From Roseiarcus sp963822215 (GTDB lineage Bacteria; Pseudomonadota; Alphaproteobacteria; Rhizobiales; Beijerinckiaceae): a stretch of DNA of 64,000 bases. Under the pieces are notes generated by a model. It was given only the letters and a program-made list of their open reading frames with translations. It did not search any database and had not been told where the DNA came from. The stretch spans positions 1 through 64,000 of the forward strand of contig CAWGGX010000008.1 of assembly GCA_963822215.1 (NCBI GenBank). Direction: 5' to 3'. Numbering within the stretch: the first letter of the stretch is position 1; every line of letters begins with the position of its first letter. Shown here one piece after another: positions 53,252-61,945 of the stretch. A program made the position numbers and the translations under genes.

Positions 53252-54202
53252 TCAGTACGCGCTCGCTTCGTTCAGCGCCGCCATGTCGGCAGGCGAAAGT
53301 GTCAGCTCCGTGGCGCGAATGAGGCTCATGACCTGCTCGGCGGAGGTGGCGCTGGCGATCGGTGCGGTGACGCCGGGACGGGCCATGACCCATGCGAGCG
53401 CAACCTCGGCGGGCTTCGCCTTGTGGTTCGCCGCGACGGCCTCGAGGGCGTCGAGGATGGCGAAACCGCGCGGGTTCAGATAGGCCTTCACGCCGGACCC
53501 GCGCGCGCTCTTCGCCAGGTCCGCCTCGGTGCGGTACTTGGCCGACAAAAAGCCCTTCGCCAGGCTGAAATAGGTGATGACGCCGATCTCCTTGCGCCGG
53601 CAGAGGTCCGCCAAGCCGTTCTCGAAGCTGGCGCGATCGGCAAGGTTGTATTCGGGCTGTAGGACCTCGTAGCGGGGGCCGCCCCGCGTCTTGGCCGCCG
53701 CGACCTCCTGCTCCATCAGCGTCGCGGTGAGGTTCGAGCCGCCGCACCAGCGGATCTTGCCCTTCTCGATCAGCCGTTGATAGGCGCCCAGCGTGTCGGC
53801 GACGGGCGTGGCCATGTCGGGCCAGTGCGAAAGGTAGAGGTCGATGACGTCGGTCTGCAGCCTTTTCAGCGACGCCTCGACCGCCTCCTCGATATAGGCC
53901 GGCGAAAGGCCTTCCTTGCCCTTGCCCATCGGCGAACCGACCTTGGTGATGACGATGACCCGGTTGCGGTTGCCGCGCGCCTTCATCCACTCGCCGATGA
54001 TCGTTTCCGATTCGCCTCCCTTGTTGCCCGGAACCCAGGCCGAATAGACGTCGGCGGAGTCGATCGCCGTGGCGCCGGAGGCGACGAAGCGGTCGAGCAC
54101 TGCGAAGGACGTCGTCTTGTCGGCGGTCCAGCCGAACACGTTGCCTCCCAGAACGATCGGGGCGATGGCGAGGTCGGTTCGGCCGAGGCGGCGAGTCTGC
54201 AT
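53252..54202 (-). CDS. Aldo/keto reductase
   Basis: 316 residues from MQTRRLGRTDLAIAPIVLGG, with GGAAG 8 bp upstream; the open frame extends to 54331 without a better start. TIM-barrel landmarks: catalytic Asp and Tyr in DSADVYSAWVPGNKGGESE, Lys in VIVITKVGSPMGKGK, His in DLYLSHWPD, and NADPH-binding GVTAPIASATSAEQVM near the C-terminus. It would reduce aldehydes or ketones with NADPH. Convergent with the GMC gene, so functional linkage to the lipid cluster is possible but not shown. Confidence 0.92.
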   Translation of the reverse strand: MQTRRLGRTDLAIAPIVLGGNVFGWTADKTTSFAVLDRFVASGATAIDSADVYSAWVPGNKGGESETIIGEWMKARGNRNRVIVITKVGSPMGKGKEGLSPAYIEEAVEASLKRLQTDVIDLYLSHWPDMATPVADTLGAYQRLIEKGKIRWCGGSNLTATLMEQEVAAAKTRGGPRYEVLQPEYNLADRASFENGLADLCRRKEIGVITYFSLAKGFLSAKYRTEADLAKSARGSGVKAYLNPRGFAILDALEAVAANHKAKPAEVALAWVMARPGVTAPIASATSAEQVMSLIRATELTLSPADMAALNEASAY

Positions 54203-54376
54203 CTCATGGCTTCCTTTTTGGCGAGGATAACCCAAAGCGGGCGCGTGTGGAAAGCGCAACCGCCGATCGCCGCGCGCCTTTTTTGGCGACCTCGCAGAGA
54301 GTGAACGTGAAAGGCGGCTGGACGTGGGCAACGACGCGGTTCGAGCGGCGCGGCGCTCGTTCGCGGCAAAACGGGT

Positions 54377-54620
54377 TTCCCTGCTAGCAGGGAATTTTTT
54401 TCAGCCGCCGTCGGCGCTCCGTTCCAGAAAGTCGTGCAATGTCATGGAGTTGACGACTTTGCAATCCGCTGGTTGCGGGCTCGCGCCGGCGCGGAACAGG
54501 GAATTTCAAACGACCGGAACAGGGACTTATCAGGCGATTTCGGAGCGGATCAGGGAAAGAACAGGTGGGCGAAAACGGGGCGCAAAATCGAGCGCGGCCA
54601 GGTTGTATGGCGCGGCCAGG
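54377..54620 (+). repeat. Dispersed CTAG-palindrome repeat, copy 4
   Basis: Opens with TTTCCCTGCTAGCAGGGAAA-like palindrome (54377-54400) and a seven-T run, then TCCGTTCCAGAAAGTCGTGC, TTTGCAATCCGCTGG and repeated GGAACAGGGA motifs (54491, 54518) plus GATCAGGGAAAGAACAGG. Same orientation as copy 2. It lies upstream of the VapBC operon. Confidence 0.78.
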
Positions 54621-54819
54621 ATTCCCTTCCCCCGCAAGCGAAACGGCGCCCCTCACGAGCGGTCGGAGGAGCGGGCGCCGCGCGATTCGTGCAAAAATCA
54701 TTTCCCGCGCTATTCGAGCCTTTTGCGCCTGGGGCCGGCCGCTCTCCGCCGCAATGGCCACACGCAGCTTGAATGATCCCCGCGTAGAGTCTTTCCAACC
54801 TTACGGAGAGAGCCATACG

Positions 54820-55074
54820 ATGACGCTCAGCATTCGCAATCCAAAGGCCGACGCGCTCGCCAAGCGCCTCGCCAGGCTCGACGACAGCACGGTCACGGAA
54901 GCCGTCATCGCGGCGTTGCGCGAGGCGATCGCCGCGCGGGTCAAGCGGGAGACGCCCAGCGACACCGCTCAAAGAATCCTCGCGCGTCATGGGTTGAGCT
55001 TTCCGAAGGATCGCCGCCCGATTCCTCCGGAGGCCTACCACGACCTCGATCACGATTTGACGGGCGAAGGCTGA
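54820..55074 (+). CDS. vapB: VapB-type antitoxin
   Basis: 84 residues from ATG 54820, with GGAGAG 9 bp upstream; the open frame extends 5' into the repeat. The N-terminal MTLSIRNPKADALAKRLARL and TVTEAVIAALREAIAAR form the ribbon-helix-helix / PSK-type domain that binds the operon promoter and the toxin. The C-terminus (PPEAYHDLDHDLTGEG) is acidic, as expected for the toxin-wrapping tail. It directly precedes the PIN toxin gene with no gap. Confidence 0.88.
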   Translation: MTLSIRNPKADALAKRLARLDDSTVTEAVIAALREAIAARVKRETPSDTAQRILARHGLSFPKDRRPIPPEAYHDLDHDLTGEG

Positions 55075-55479
55075 GTGTGCGTCGACGCCCGTGCGATCGT
55101 ATCGCTCATGGCTCGCGAGGATACTGCCTCGGCCGACGCGGAGGCGCCGACCGACGATGGCGGCGCATGGGCGTCGACACTCGCCGCCTGGGAGGCGATC
55201 ATCGTCCTTTCTCGACCTGAGCAGCTCAATTGCCCGTTCGATAAGGCGGAGCGCGTCGTGGTCGAATGGCTTGAAGAGCGCACCATTGCGCTCCGCGAAC
55301 CGGCGCGGCCGCGCGAAGTTCTTGCGTTGGCGGTCGCCGTGACCGAAAGGCACGGCCTGGGGAAACGTGCGCTCAGCAACTTCGACTGTTTTCCCTACGC
55401 CTACGCAAAGGCGGCGGGCGCGCGGATCCTGACGCTGGATCAATTGCTGCGCGCGACAGACGTCGAAACCCGGCCTTGA
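55075..55479 (+). CDS. vapC: VapC-type PIN-domain ribonuclease toxin
   Basis: 134 residues starting at GTG 55075, immediately after the vapB stop (TGAGTG). PIN-domain acidic residues: D in CVDARAIVSLMARED near the N-terminus, E in VVVEWLEERT, and D in ALSNFDCFPYAYAKAAGARI. VapC enzymes are Mg-dependent RNases that usually cut tRNA-fMet or rRNA. In most homologues the last motif begins GD; here it is FD, but the catalytic Asp is kept. Confidence 0.85.
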   Translation: MCVDARAIVSLMAREDTASADAEAPTDDGGAWASTLAAWEAIIVLSRPEQLNCPFDKAERVVVEWLEERTIALREPARPREVLALAVAVTERHGLGKRALSNFDCFPYAYAKAAGARILTLDQLLRATDVETRP

Positions 55480-56123
55480 AGGTTGCAAGCCTATCCGGCT
55501 AAGACAGACACCCACTCCATATGGGTGAACGAGGCGCCGTTCAGCCATCCCCCAATCGGCCGGTCATGACCGGAGCGGGCCTCGATCAAGACGCCGGCAA
55601 GAGCATCGAAGGACGGACTGTGATCAGCCGAAGTCGGCGCCATGGACGCCCGCAGTGCGCAAGAAGCGGGCGTTCGCTGATGGCGCAGCGAACGTGTCAT
55701 ATCCGACCCTTTGCTACCCTTCCTCCTCGGACCTGGTACTGGAAGATAGCGCCAGGGACGGTCTTTCCCGGCGATAACGATTGCAGCAATGCATGTTCCG
55801 TTGCTTGTCTAGGTTGGATATGCACTCGCGACGATCGGAACTCCAAGCTTCCGAAAAACGATACGGAAGCCGCTAATCGCGCGTGGTATTCGCGAAATAT
55901 TGCTTCGACTCGCGAAGCTCAAATCACTCAGACATGCCTGTCACATACGCACGGTGCACAACAATTAGGCACCAGTGCCTAGAGCTATACGAAAAAATGG
56001 TTACGCCCGTCTTTCCGAATTGATGCATATCAAATTAAGACGGAGCCTCTTGACCTTTATGTCGTGGATCGCGTTCCGGCGCCCTTGAGACGTCGGCGCA
56101 GGATCGCAAGAAAGGGAACGAGC
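55480..56123. other. Intergenic region upstream of the ABC importer operon
   Basis: No credible gene. Near 55706 CCGACCCTTTGCTACCC resembles sequence near 18432, and GCCCGCAGTGCGCAAGAAGCGGGC (55648-55671) is a hairpin. From 55840 to 56060 the DNA is AT-richer and probably contains the importer promoter. I cannot fix a -35/-10 pair. Confidence 0.5.
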
Positions 56124-57203
56124 ATGGTTTTCCGGCTTAAGCGTCGAGAATTTTTGGCGGCGGCGGCCGTGACTGCCGCGAGCGCCACTCTGCCCTGGAG
56201 ACTGGCTCACGCAGCGCCGACGGATATCCTGTGGAGCACCTGGAACAATCTCGGTCTGCCCGATTACATCGATCCCTTCACCAAGGCGACGGGAATAAAA
56301 ATCGATCAGTCCTACATCACGACCGACGACGAGCAGTTCGCCAAGTTCAAGGCCGGCGGCGCGGCCGACGTCGACATTTTTGTCCCGGGCCAGTGGGAGA
56401 TGTCGCGCTACATCGCCTCGAATCTCGTGCAACCGCTCGATCTGACGAAGATCCCCAACGCCGCCCATATGTACCCCGTTTTCCGCGACCAGAAGCTCGA
56501 CAAGAAAGACGGCAAACAATACGCGCTGCCCTACTACTGGGGCATCAACACCATCGTCTACCGCGCCGACCTGATGGACGAGAAGCCCGACTGGTCGGTG
56601 TTCTTCAAGGGGGACAAGTACAAGGGTAAGCTCGCCATGCGCGACTACGCGGTGGAGGGCATCATGATTGCGGCCCTTTACCTCGGCATTCCGCAGGGTG
56701 AAATCTTCAGCATGGACGATCGCCAGCTGGCTGAAGTCAAGAAGGCGCTCATCGCCGAAAAGGCGCTGTTGCGCACCTATTGGACGTCGATCGCCGATCT
56801 CACCAACCTGTTTGCGACCGGCGAGGTGGTGTGCGCATTCTCCTGGCTGCCGCCCTATTACGACCTGACGAAGCAGGGGATCAAGATGGCCCTCTCGCTG
56901 CCCAAGGAAGGCGTGCCGTCATGGTGCGACGTGCTCGCGATCCCCGCCGGCGTCGAGGGCGAGAAACTGGATTCGGCGTACCAGTTCATCAACTACCTGC
57001 TCGGCCCCGAATATGGCCTCAAGCTCGCCTTGGGCGGCCCTTACGCCCAATCGACCGACCTCGTTCGCGACAAGCTCACGCCGGAGCAACAGGAACGCAT
57101 CTTCATCAAGGACCCGGCAGTGATGGAATCGTTCGTCTGGCCGGAGATTCCGCGTCGCTATAACGAATGGGTAACGCTCTGGAACGAGGTCAAGGCGAGC
57201 TGA
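56124..57203 (+). CDS. Polyamine-type ABC transporter substrate-binding protein
   Basis: 359 residues from ATG 56124 with AAGGGA upstream. The N-terminus LKRREFLAAAAVTAASATLP is a Tat-like signal, cleaved near AHAAPTD. The mature protein matches PotD/SBP_bac_8 types: YYWGINTIVYRADLMDEKPD, then GPEYGLKLALGGPYAQSTD and FVWPEIPRRYNEWVTLWNEV. The ligand is unknown; the dihydropyrimidinase at the end of the operon hints at a hydantoin, pyrimidine or related compound instead of a polyamine. First gene of a five-gene operon. Confidence 0.88.
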   Translation: MVFRLKRREFLAAAAVTAASATLPWRLAHAAPTDILWSTWNNLGLPDYIDPFTKATGIKIDQSYITTDDEQFAKFKAGGAADVDIFVPGQWEMSRYIASNLVQPLDLTKIPNAAHMYPVFRDQKLDKKDGKQYALPYYWGINTIVYRADLMDEKPDWSVFFKGDKYKGKLAMRDYAVEGIMIAALYLGIPQGEIFSMDDRQLAEVKKALIAEKALLRTYWTSIADLTNLFATGEVVCAFSWLPPYYDLTKQGIKMALSLPKEGVPSWCDVLAIPAGVEGEKLDSAYQFINYLLGPEYGLKLALGGPYAQSTDLVRDKLTPEQQERIFIKDPAVMESFVWPEIPRRYNEWVTLWNEVKAS

Positions 57204-57204
57204 T

Positions 57205-58317
57205 GTGACGGACGCGACGGTATCGCAGTCCAATTCGGGAGAGGGAAAGCAAACCCCTCTCCTGGCGGGGCGCGGAATCCACAAGCGGTTTGGGGCCGTC
57301 CACGCGGTCCGAGGGGTCGACTTCACACTATCGGCCGATCGGTACGTGACGCTGCTCGGCCCTTCGGGATGCGGCAAGACGACGATCCTGCGGATGATCG
57401 GAGGGTTCGAAACGGCCACGGCGGGCGTGATCGAACTCGACGGCCGGCCGCTGGGCGATACCCTGCCCAGTCGGCGTCCCGTCAACACGGTCTTCCAGAG
57501 CTATGCGCTCTTCCCGCACCTGAACGTCGCCGAGAACGTCGCTTTCGGCCTCAGCCTGCGCCGTCTTCGACGCCGCGAAGTGGCGGAGCGCGTCTCTCAG
57601 GCTTTGCAGATGGTGCGCATGGAATCGATGGGCGAGCGGCGGCCGCGAGAGCTGTCGGGAGGCCAGCAGCAGCGCGTCGCGCTCGCCCGTGCGATCATCA
57701 ACCGGCCGCGTCTTCTTCTGCTCGACGAGCCGCTGTCCGCCTTGGATCGCAAGATGCGCAAGGAGATGCAGATCGAACTCAAAGACATTCAGCGACGCCT
57801 GGGCCTGGCGTTTCTGCATGTAACTCATGACCAGGAAGAGGCGTTCGCATTGTCGGACTCGATCATCGTGATGAACCACGGCGTGATCGAGCAGGAGGGC
57901 GATCCGGAAACGATCTACCGCCGCCCGGCCAACGCCTACGTCGCCGACTTCATCGGCGGCTCGAACCTCGTCGAAGGGAAAGTTGTGGACTGCGCCGCGG
58001 GCGAGGCGACGCTCGACACGGCGTTCGGCCCCGCCCATGCGCCGTGCGCGCCCGTGATCACGGCAGGCCGGCGCGCCTCGCTCTGCCTCAGGCCCGAGCA
58101 GCTCGTCATCGGCGTCGACGGAAATCTTCGCGGCACAGTACGTCACACGGTTTTTCAGGGCGCCGACTGGCTCGTCGAGGTCGCGGCCGGATCGGCGGTG
58201 CTGCGCGTGCGGTGTCCCGACGAGGACCCGCCCGCGGTCGGAAGCGCCGTCTCGCTCGGCTACGAGCCGGCAAAGGCGTGGATCGCCGACGGCGCCCTGG
58301 CGAAGGATGCGATATAA
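57205..58317 (+). CDS. Polyamine-type ABC transporter ATP-binding protein
   Basis: 370 residues starting at GTG 57205, one base after the preceding stop. Walker A LGPSGCGKTTILRMIGGFE, signature LSGGQQQRVALARAI, Walker B RLLLLDEPLSALDRKM and H-loop FLHVTHDQEEAFALSD are all intact. A TOBE-type C-terminal domain (LCLRPEQLVIGVDGNLRGT) matches PotA. It powers the two permeases encoded next. Confidence 0.93.
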   Translation: MTDATVSQSNSGEGKQTPLLAGRGIHKRFGAVHAVRGVDFTLSADRYVTLLGPSGCGKTTILRMIGGFETATAGVIELDGRPLGDTLPSRRPVNTVFQSYALFPHLNVAENVAFGLSLRRLRRREVAERVSQALQMVRMESMGERRPRELSGGQQQRVALARAIINRPRLLLLDEPLSALDRKMRKEMQIELKDIQRRLGLAFLHVTHDQEEAFALSDSIIVMNHGVIEQEGDPETIYRRPANAYVADFIGGSNLVEGKVVDCAAGEATLDTAFGPAHAPCAPVITAGRRASLCLRPEQLVIGVDGNLRGTVRHTVFQGADWLVEVAAGSAVLRVRCPDEDPPAVGSAVSLGYEPAKAWIADGALAKDAI

Positions 58318-58320
58318 GCC

Positions 58321-59190
58321 ATGGAAGGCGACCGGACGACCCTCGCGGTGACCGTTGGTCCGGTGCTGGCCGCCCTGACTGTCTTATGCCTCGCGCCGCT
58401 CGGCCTGCTGTTCGTCTACAGTTTTTTCCACGTCGACTTCGTCAGCATCGTCCCTGACTTCAGTCTGCGTAACTACGCCCAGGTGCTCTCCAGCGGTTCC
58501 TACCGTTATTTGATTCTGAAGGCACTGATGAGCGGCGCCGCCATCGCTGCAATTACGGCGGTCATCGCCTATCCCGTCGCATTCTTCATCGCGAAACGAA
58601 TTCGCGTGGTGAAGGCAGCACTTCTAACCGCACTGCTGATTCCTCTCTACACCGGCGACCTCGTGCGCATTTTCGCCTGGCGCCTCATCCTCGGCCGGGA
58701 AGGCGTGCTGAACAGCTTCCTCATCTGGACCGGCTTGATCGACCGCCCGATCGAGGCTCTGCTGTTCAGCCCGACCGCGACCACGATCGTGCTCGTCTAC
58801 AACTATCTTCCTTTCATGGTGCTCGGGCTTTGGCTGAGTTTCGAGTCGCTTGACGACCACCTGTTCGAAGCGGCGGCGGACCTCGGCGCCGGTCGGGCCA
58901 CGATTTTTCTCCGCCTCGTTCTGCCGCTGACCGCGCCGGGGCTCGTCGCCGGCGCCCTAATGGTTTTCGCGCTGGTCATCGGCGACTTTCTCACGCCGCA
59001 ACTTATCGGCGGCGCCTCCGGCGTGACGGTGATCAGCGCGATCGCGGATCTTTTCGGCGCCGCGTTCGACTGGCCGCTCGGTTCGGCCATCGCCTGGACG
59101 CTGCTTGCGGCGATGGTCGCCGTGGTGGTCGCCATCATTCTGCTCTTGCGGCGCACTCCGTGGGGCAGCGTCATGGTCGGCCGAGGCTAG
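58321..59190 (+). CDS. Polyamine-type ABC transporter permease (PotB-like)
   Basis: 289 residues with six predicted membrane helices, among them TVGPVLAALTVLCLAPLGLL and IAAITAVIAYPVAFFIA. The EAA loop that docks on the ATPase is FEAAADLGAGRATIFLRLVL. It begins 3 bp after the ATPase gene and ends 6 bp before the second permease. It forms half of the membrane channel. Confidence 0.92.
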   Translation: MEGDRTTLAVTVGPVLAALTVLCLAPLGLLFVYSFFHVDFVSIVPDFSLRNYAQVLSSGSYRYLILKALMSGAAIAAITAVIAYPVAFFIAKRIRVVKAALLTALLIPLYTGDLVRIFAWRLILGREGVLNSFLIWTGLIDRPIEALLFSPTATTIVLVYNYLPFMVLGLWLSFESLDDHLFEAAADLGAGRATIFLRLVLPLTAPGLVAGALMVFALVIGDFLTPQLIGGASGVTVISAIADLFGAAFDWPLGSAIAWTLLAAMVAVVVAIILLLRRTPWGSVMVGRG

Positions 59191-59196
59191 CCGGCG

Positions 59197-59973
59197 ATGG
59201 AGCGCGTCCTCAGGGCTTACGTCCAGCTCGTTTACGCCTTCATGTACCTGCCGGTTGCGGTGGTCGCGCTGTTCTCGTTCAACCGCTCCGAGATGCTGGC
59301 GTTTCCCATGACCGGGTTCACCCTGGACTGGTATAACGTCGCCATCCACGACAGTCGCCTGCTCGGCGGGTTCGCCAACTCCATTCTGATCGCGGCGCCC
59401 ACGGCCCTGATCTCGACCACGCTCGGCGCGATGGCGGCGCTCGCGCTCACCCGTCACCGCTTCCGCGGCAGGATCGTCTTCGCCGCGTTGCTGATTGTTC
59501 CCTTCTTCATTCCGAAGATCATTCTCGCCGTCGCCGACGTCATCGCCATGGCGGTCGTAGGGGTTCCGCACGGCGTCGTCGTGATCATCGCAGCCCAGTC
59601 GCTGATCATTCTGCCTTTCTCGGCGATGGTGATCGCGTCGGTCCTGATCCGCCTGGATCATCGGCTGGAAGAGGCCGCGGCCGATCTCGGCGCATCCGGC
59701 TGGCAGGTCTTCTCGCGGGTTCAGCTCCCGCTCATGCGCAACGGACTCATCGCGTCGTTCTTTATCGCCTTCGTCTTGTCGTCGTCCGAATACGTCGTGA
59801 CATCTTTCGTCAGCGGGCGGACGCAACCGCTGTCGATTATGGTCGCGTCAGATTTTCGCTTCCACCTGTCACCGAAGCTCGATGCGCTCGCCACGCTCAT
59901 CGTGGCCGCCAACATCCTCTTGGTGGCGGGCGGGGAACTGGTGCGGCGGCGCGCCAAAGGAGCTGTGGGATGA
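59197..59973 (+). CDS. Polyamine-type ABC transporter permease (PotC-like)
   Basis: 258 residues with six predicted membrane helices, beginning AYVQLVYAFMYLPVAVVALF. EAA loop EEAAADLGASGWQVFSRVQL. It contains the PotC-like SEYVVTSFVSGRTQPLSIMV segment. It overlaps the dihydropyrimidinase start by ATGA at 59970-59973, which ties transporter and enzyme into one translational unit. Confidence 0.92.
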   Translation: MERVLRAYVQLVYAFMYLPVAVVALFSFNRSEMLAFPMTGFTLDWYNVAIHDSRLLGGFANSILIAAPTALISTTLGAMAALALTRHRFRGRIVFAALLIVPFFIPKIILAVADVIAMAVVGVPHGVVVIIAAQSLIILPFSAMVIASVLIRLDHRLEEAAADLGASGWQVFSRVQLPLMRNGLIASFFIAFVLSSSEYVVTSFVSGRTQPLSIMVASDFRFHLSPKLDALATLIVAANILLVAGGELVRRRAKGAVG

Positions 59974-61383
59974 CCCGTCGGCTGTTGATCCGCGGCGGCG
60001 AGGTGACGACCGCCGTCGACTGCTGGACCGGAGACATCTTAATTGAAGATGGCCGAATCGTCGCTCTCGGCGCCGCGCTGAGCGCCGACGCGGAAATCCA
60101 TCAGGCGGCCGGACTGCTGGTGCTCCCCGGCGGCGTGGATGTGCATACCCATATCGACTACGACACCGGGACGGCGCGCACCGCGGACACCTTTGAGACG
60201 GCCACCCGCGCGGCGGCGTTTGGCGGCACGACGACGGTCGTCGACTTTGCATTTCAGCCGCGTCATTCTCCAAGTGTGGCCGCGGCATTAGACGATTGGC
60301 TGGCGAGAGCCGCGACCGCCTGCATCGACGTCGGCGCCCATATGACGCTGACCACGGTGACGGAGGCGACGCTCGCCGAGACGCGCGAACTCGTCCGCTA
60401 CGGCGGCGTGACAAGCGTCAAGCTGTTCATGGCGTATCCTGATACCCTCATGGTGGACGACGGCGCGATCCTGCGCGGTCATGCGGCAGGTCGGCGAGGA
60501 TGGAGGCTTGGTCTGCTTCCACGCCGAGAACGGAGCGGTCATCAAGGCGCTGGTCGAGGAGGCGCTGGCGGCCGGACATACGGCGCCGCGATATCACGCC
60601 TCGACTCGCCCAAGCCTGACGGAAGGCGAGGCGATGCATCGCGCGATCGTTATCGCAGAATTGTCGAACGCGCCGGTTTATCTGGTCCACCTTTCCACGC
60701 GCGAGGGAATGGCGGAGGTGACCCAGGCGCGTGATCGCGGCCTGCCTGTCTACGCCGAGACGTGTCCCCACTATCTGTTTCTAGACGAATCGGCCTACGA
60801 CACCGACGATTTCGAGGCTGGCGCCAAGGTTGTCATGACGCCGCCGCTGCGCGGATTCGATCATCAAAAGGCCTTGTGGCGCGCCCTCTCCAGCGGCGAT
60901 TTGCAAGTGATCTCGACCGATCACTGCCCGTTCTGCGTCTCCGAGACGTCGGTATCGCCCTATCACGCCAAGCGCGCCGGGGTGAGCGACTTCACCCGCA
61001 TTCCCAACGGCGCGCCGCGCATCGAGACGCGAACGCCGCTGCTATTCGCCGCAGCCGCGGCCAAGCAACGCTTCGATCTCAATCGCCTGGTCGCTCTGAC
61101 AGCGACCAACCCCGCCAAACTGTTCGGTCTGTTCCCGCGCAAGGGGACCATTGCGGTCGGCTCCGACGCCGACCTTGTGCTCTTCGATCCAAACGCGACG
61201 ACGACCATTCGCGCGAGCGAACATCACAGCCGGGTCGACTACAGCCTGTTCGAAGGGTGGACGCTGCGCGGCGCGGTCCGCAAAGTGTTCTCCCGGGGCG
61301 AGCTAATCGTCGACGGCCCGATATGGCGCGGGCGCCCGGGCGCGGGACGCTTCCTCAAGCGGGAGGCTTCCGGCCGGCTCTAG
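59970..61383 (+). pseudogene. Dihydropyrimidinase / D-hydantoinase, frameshifted
   Basis: The first frame reads MTRRLLIRGGEVTTAVDCWT to DDGAILR and has the metal-site HxH in GGVDVHTHIDYDTG and the bridging Lys in SVKLFMAYPDTL. One extra G at about 60476-60479 shifts it; the family sequence then continues as VMRQVGEDGGLVCFHAENGA, YLVHLSTREG and STDHCPFC to the stop at 61383. All metal ligands are present over the two frames. The enzyme opens the ring of dihydropyrimidines or hydantoins. If the shift is real the enzyme is dead; an error in one base is equally possible. Confidence 0.87.
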
Positions 61384-61945
61384 ATCGCGTCGGCCGTTGG
61401 GTCGTCCCGTCGCCCGGAGTGCCAGCGGCCAAGGGCCGATTGACGCCGAGCACGAACGCCGATCCCCGGATTGACCCATTGAGGCCACCGCTCGTCGTTG
61501 GATCAAACGCAGCGCGGAAGTATGCGCGGGGCGCAAGAGACCGTCCCTGGGCCTCTTTACGCCGAAGGCCAAGCATAGTTTTGTGGCGCCACTTCCGCGT
61601 TCGAAATCGGAAGACTGCTCAGGGCGGACTCCGCGCCTTCGTGGGCGACCCCTGGAGGTCCGCTTCCTTGCTCAGTTGAGACGCTCGCGGCCGCGGTCTG
61701 CTACGGCGGCTCAACGTCGACAGCGGCCGTTCGATTGCTCGGGACGAATGTTGCGCGCCGGGTGGAGCTGACGCGTCCGAAACGTCTTTCAGGGACGGTG
61801 GCGCCTGGCGCATTGGCGCCGGAAAGGGATGGGGCCGGCAACCCGATATGGAGTGGGCGTCTGTCTGAACCGGATGGGCATGGCGCGCCGAACGATCGCT
61901 CGATCGTGACTGGCATCTCGGACCCCGGCCCCCTATCTAGCCCGC
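61384..61945. other. Intergenic stretch before the MFS gene
   Basis: Open frames on both strands lack conserved motifs and ribosome sites. GCGGCCGTTCGATTGC (61723) resembles GCGGCCGTTCGCGGG near 18396, another hint of decayed repeats. No terminator or promoter is recognised with confidence. Confidence 0.45.
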
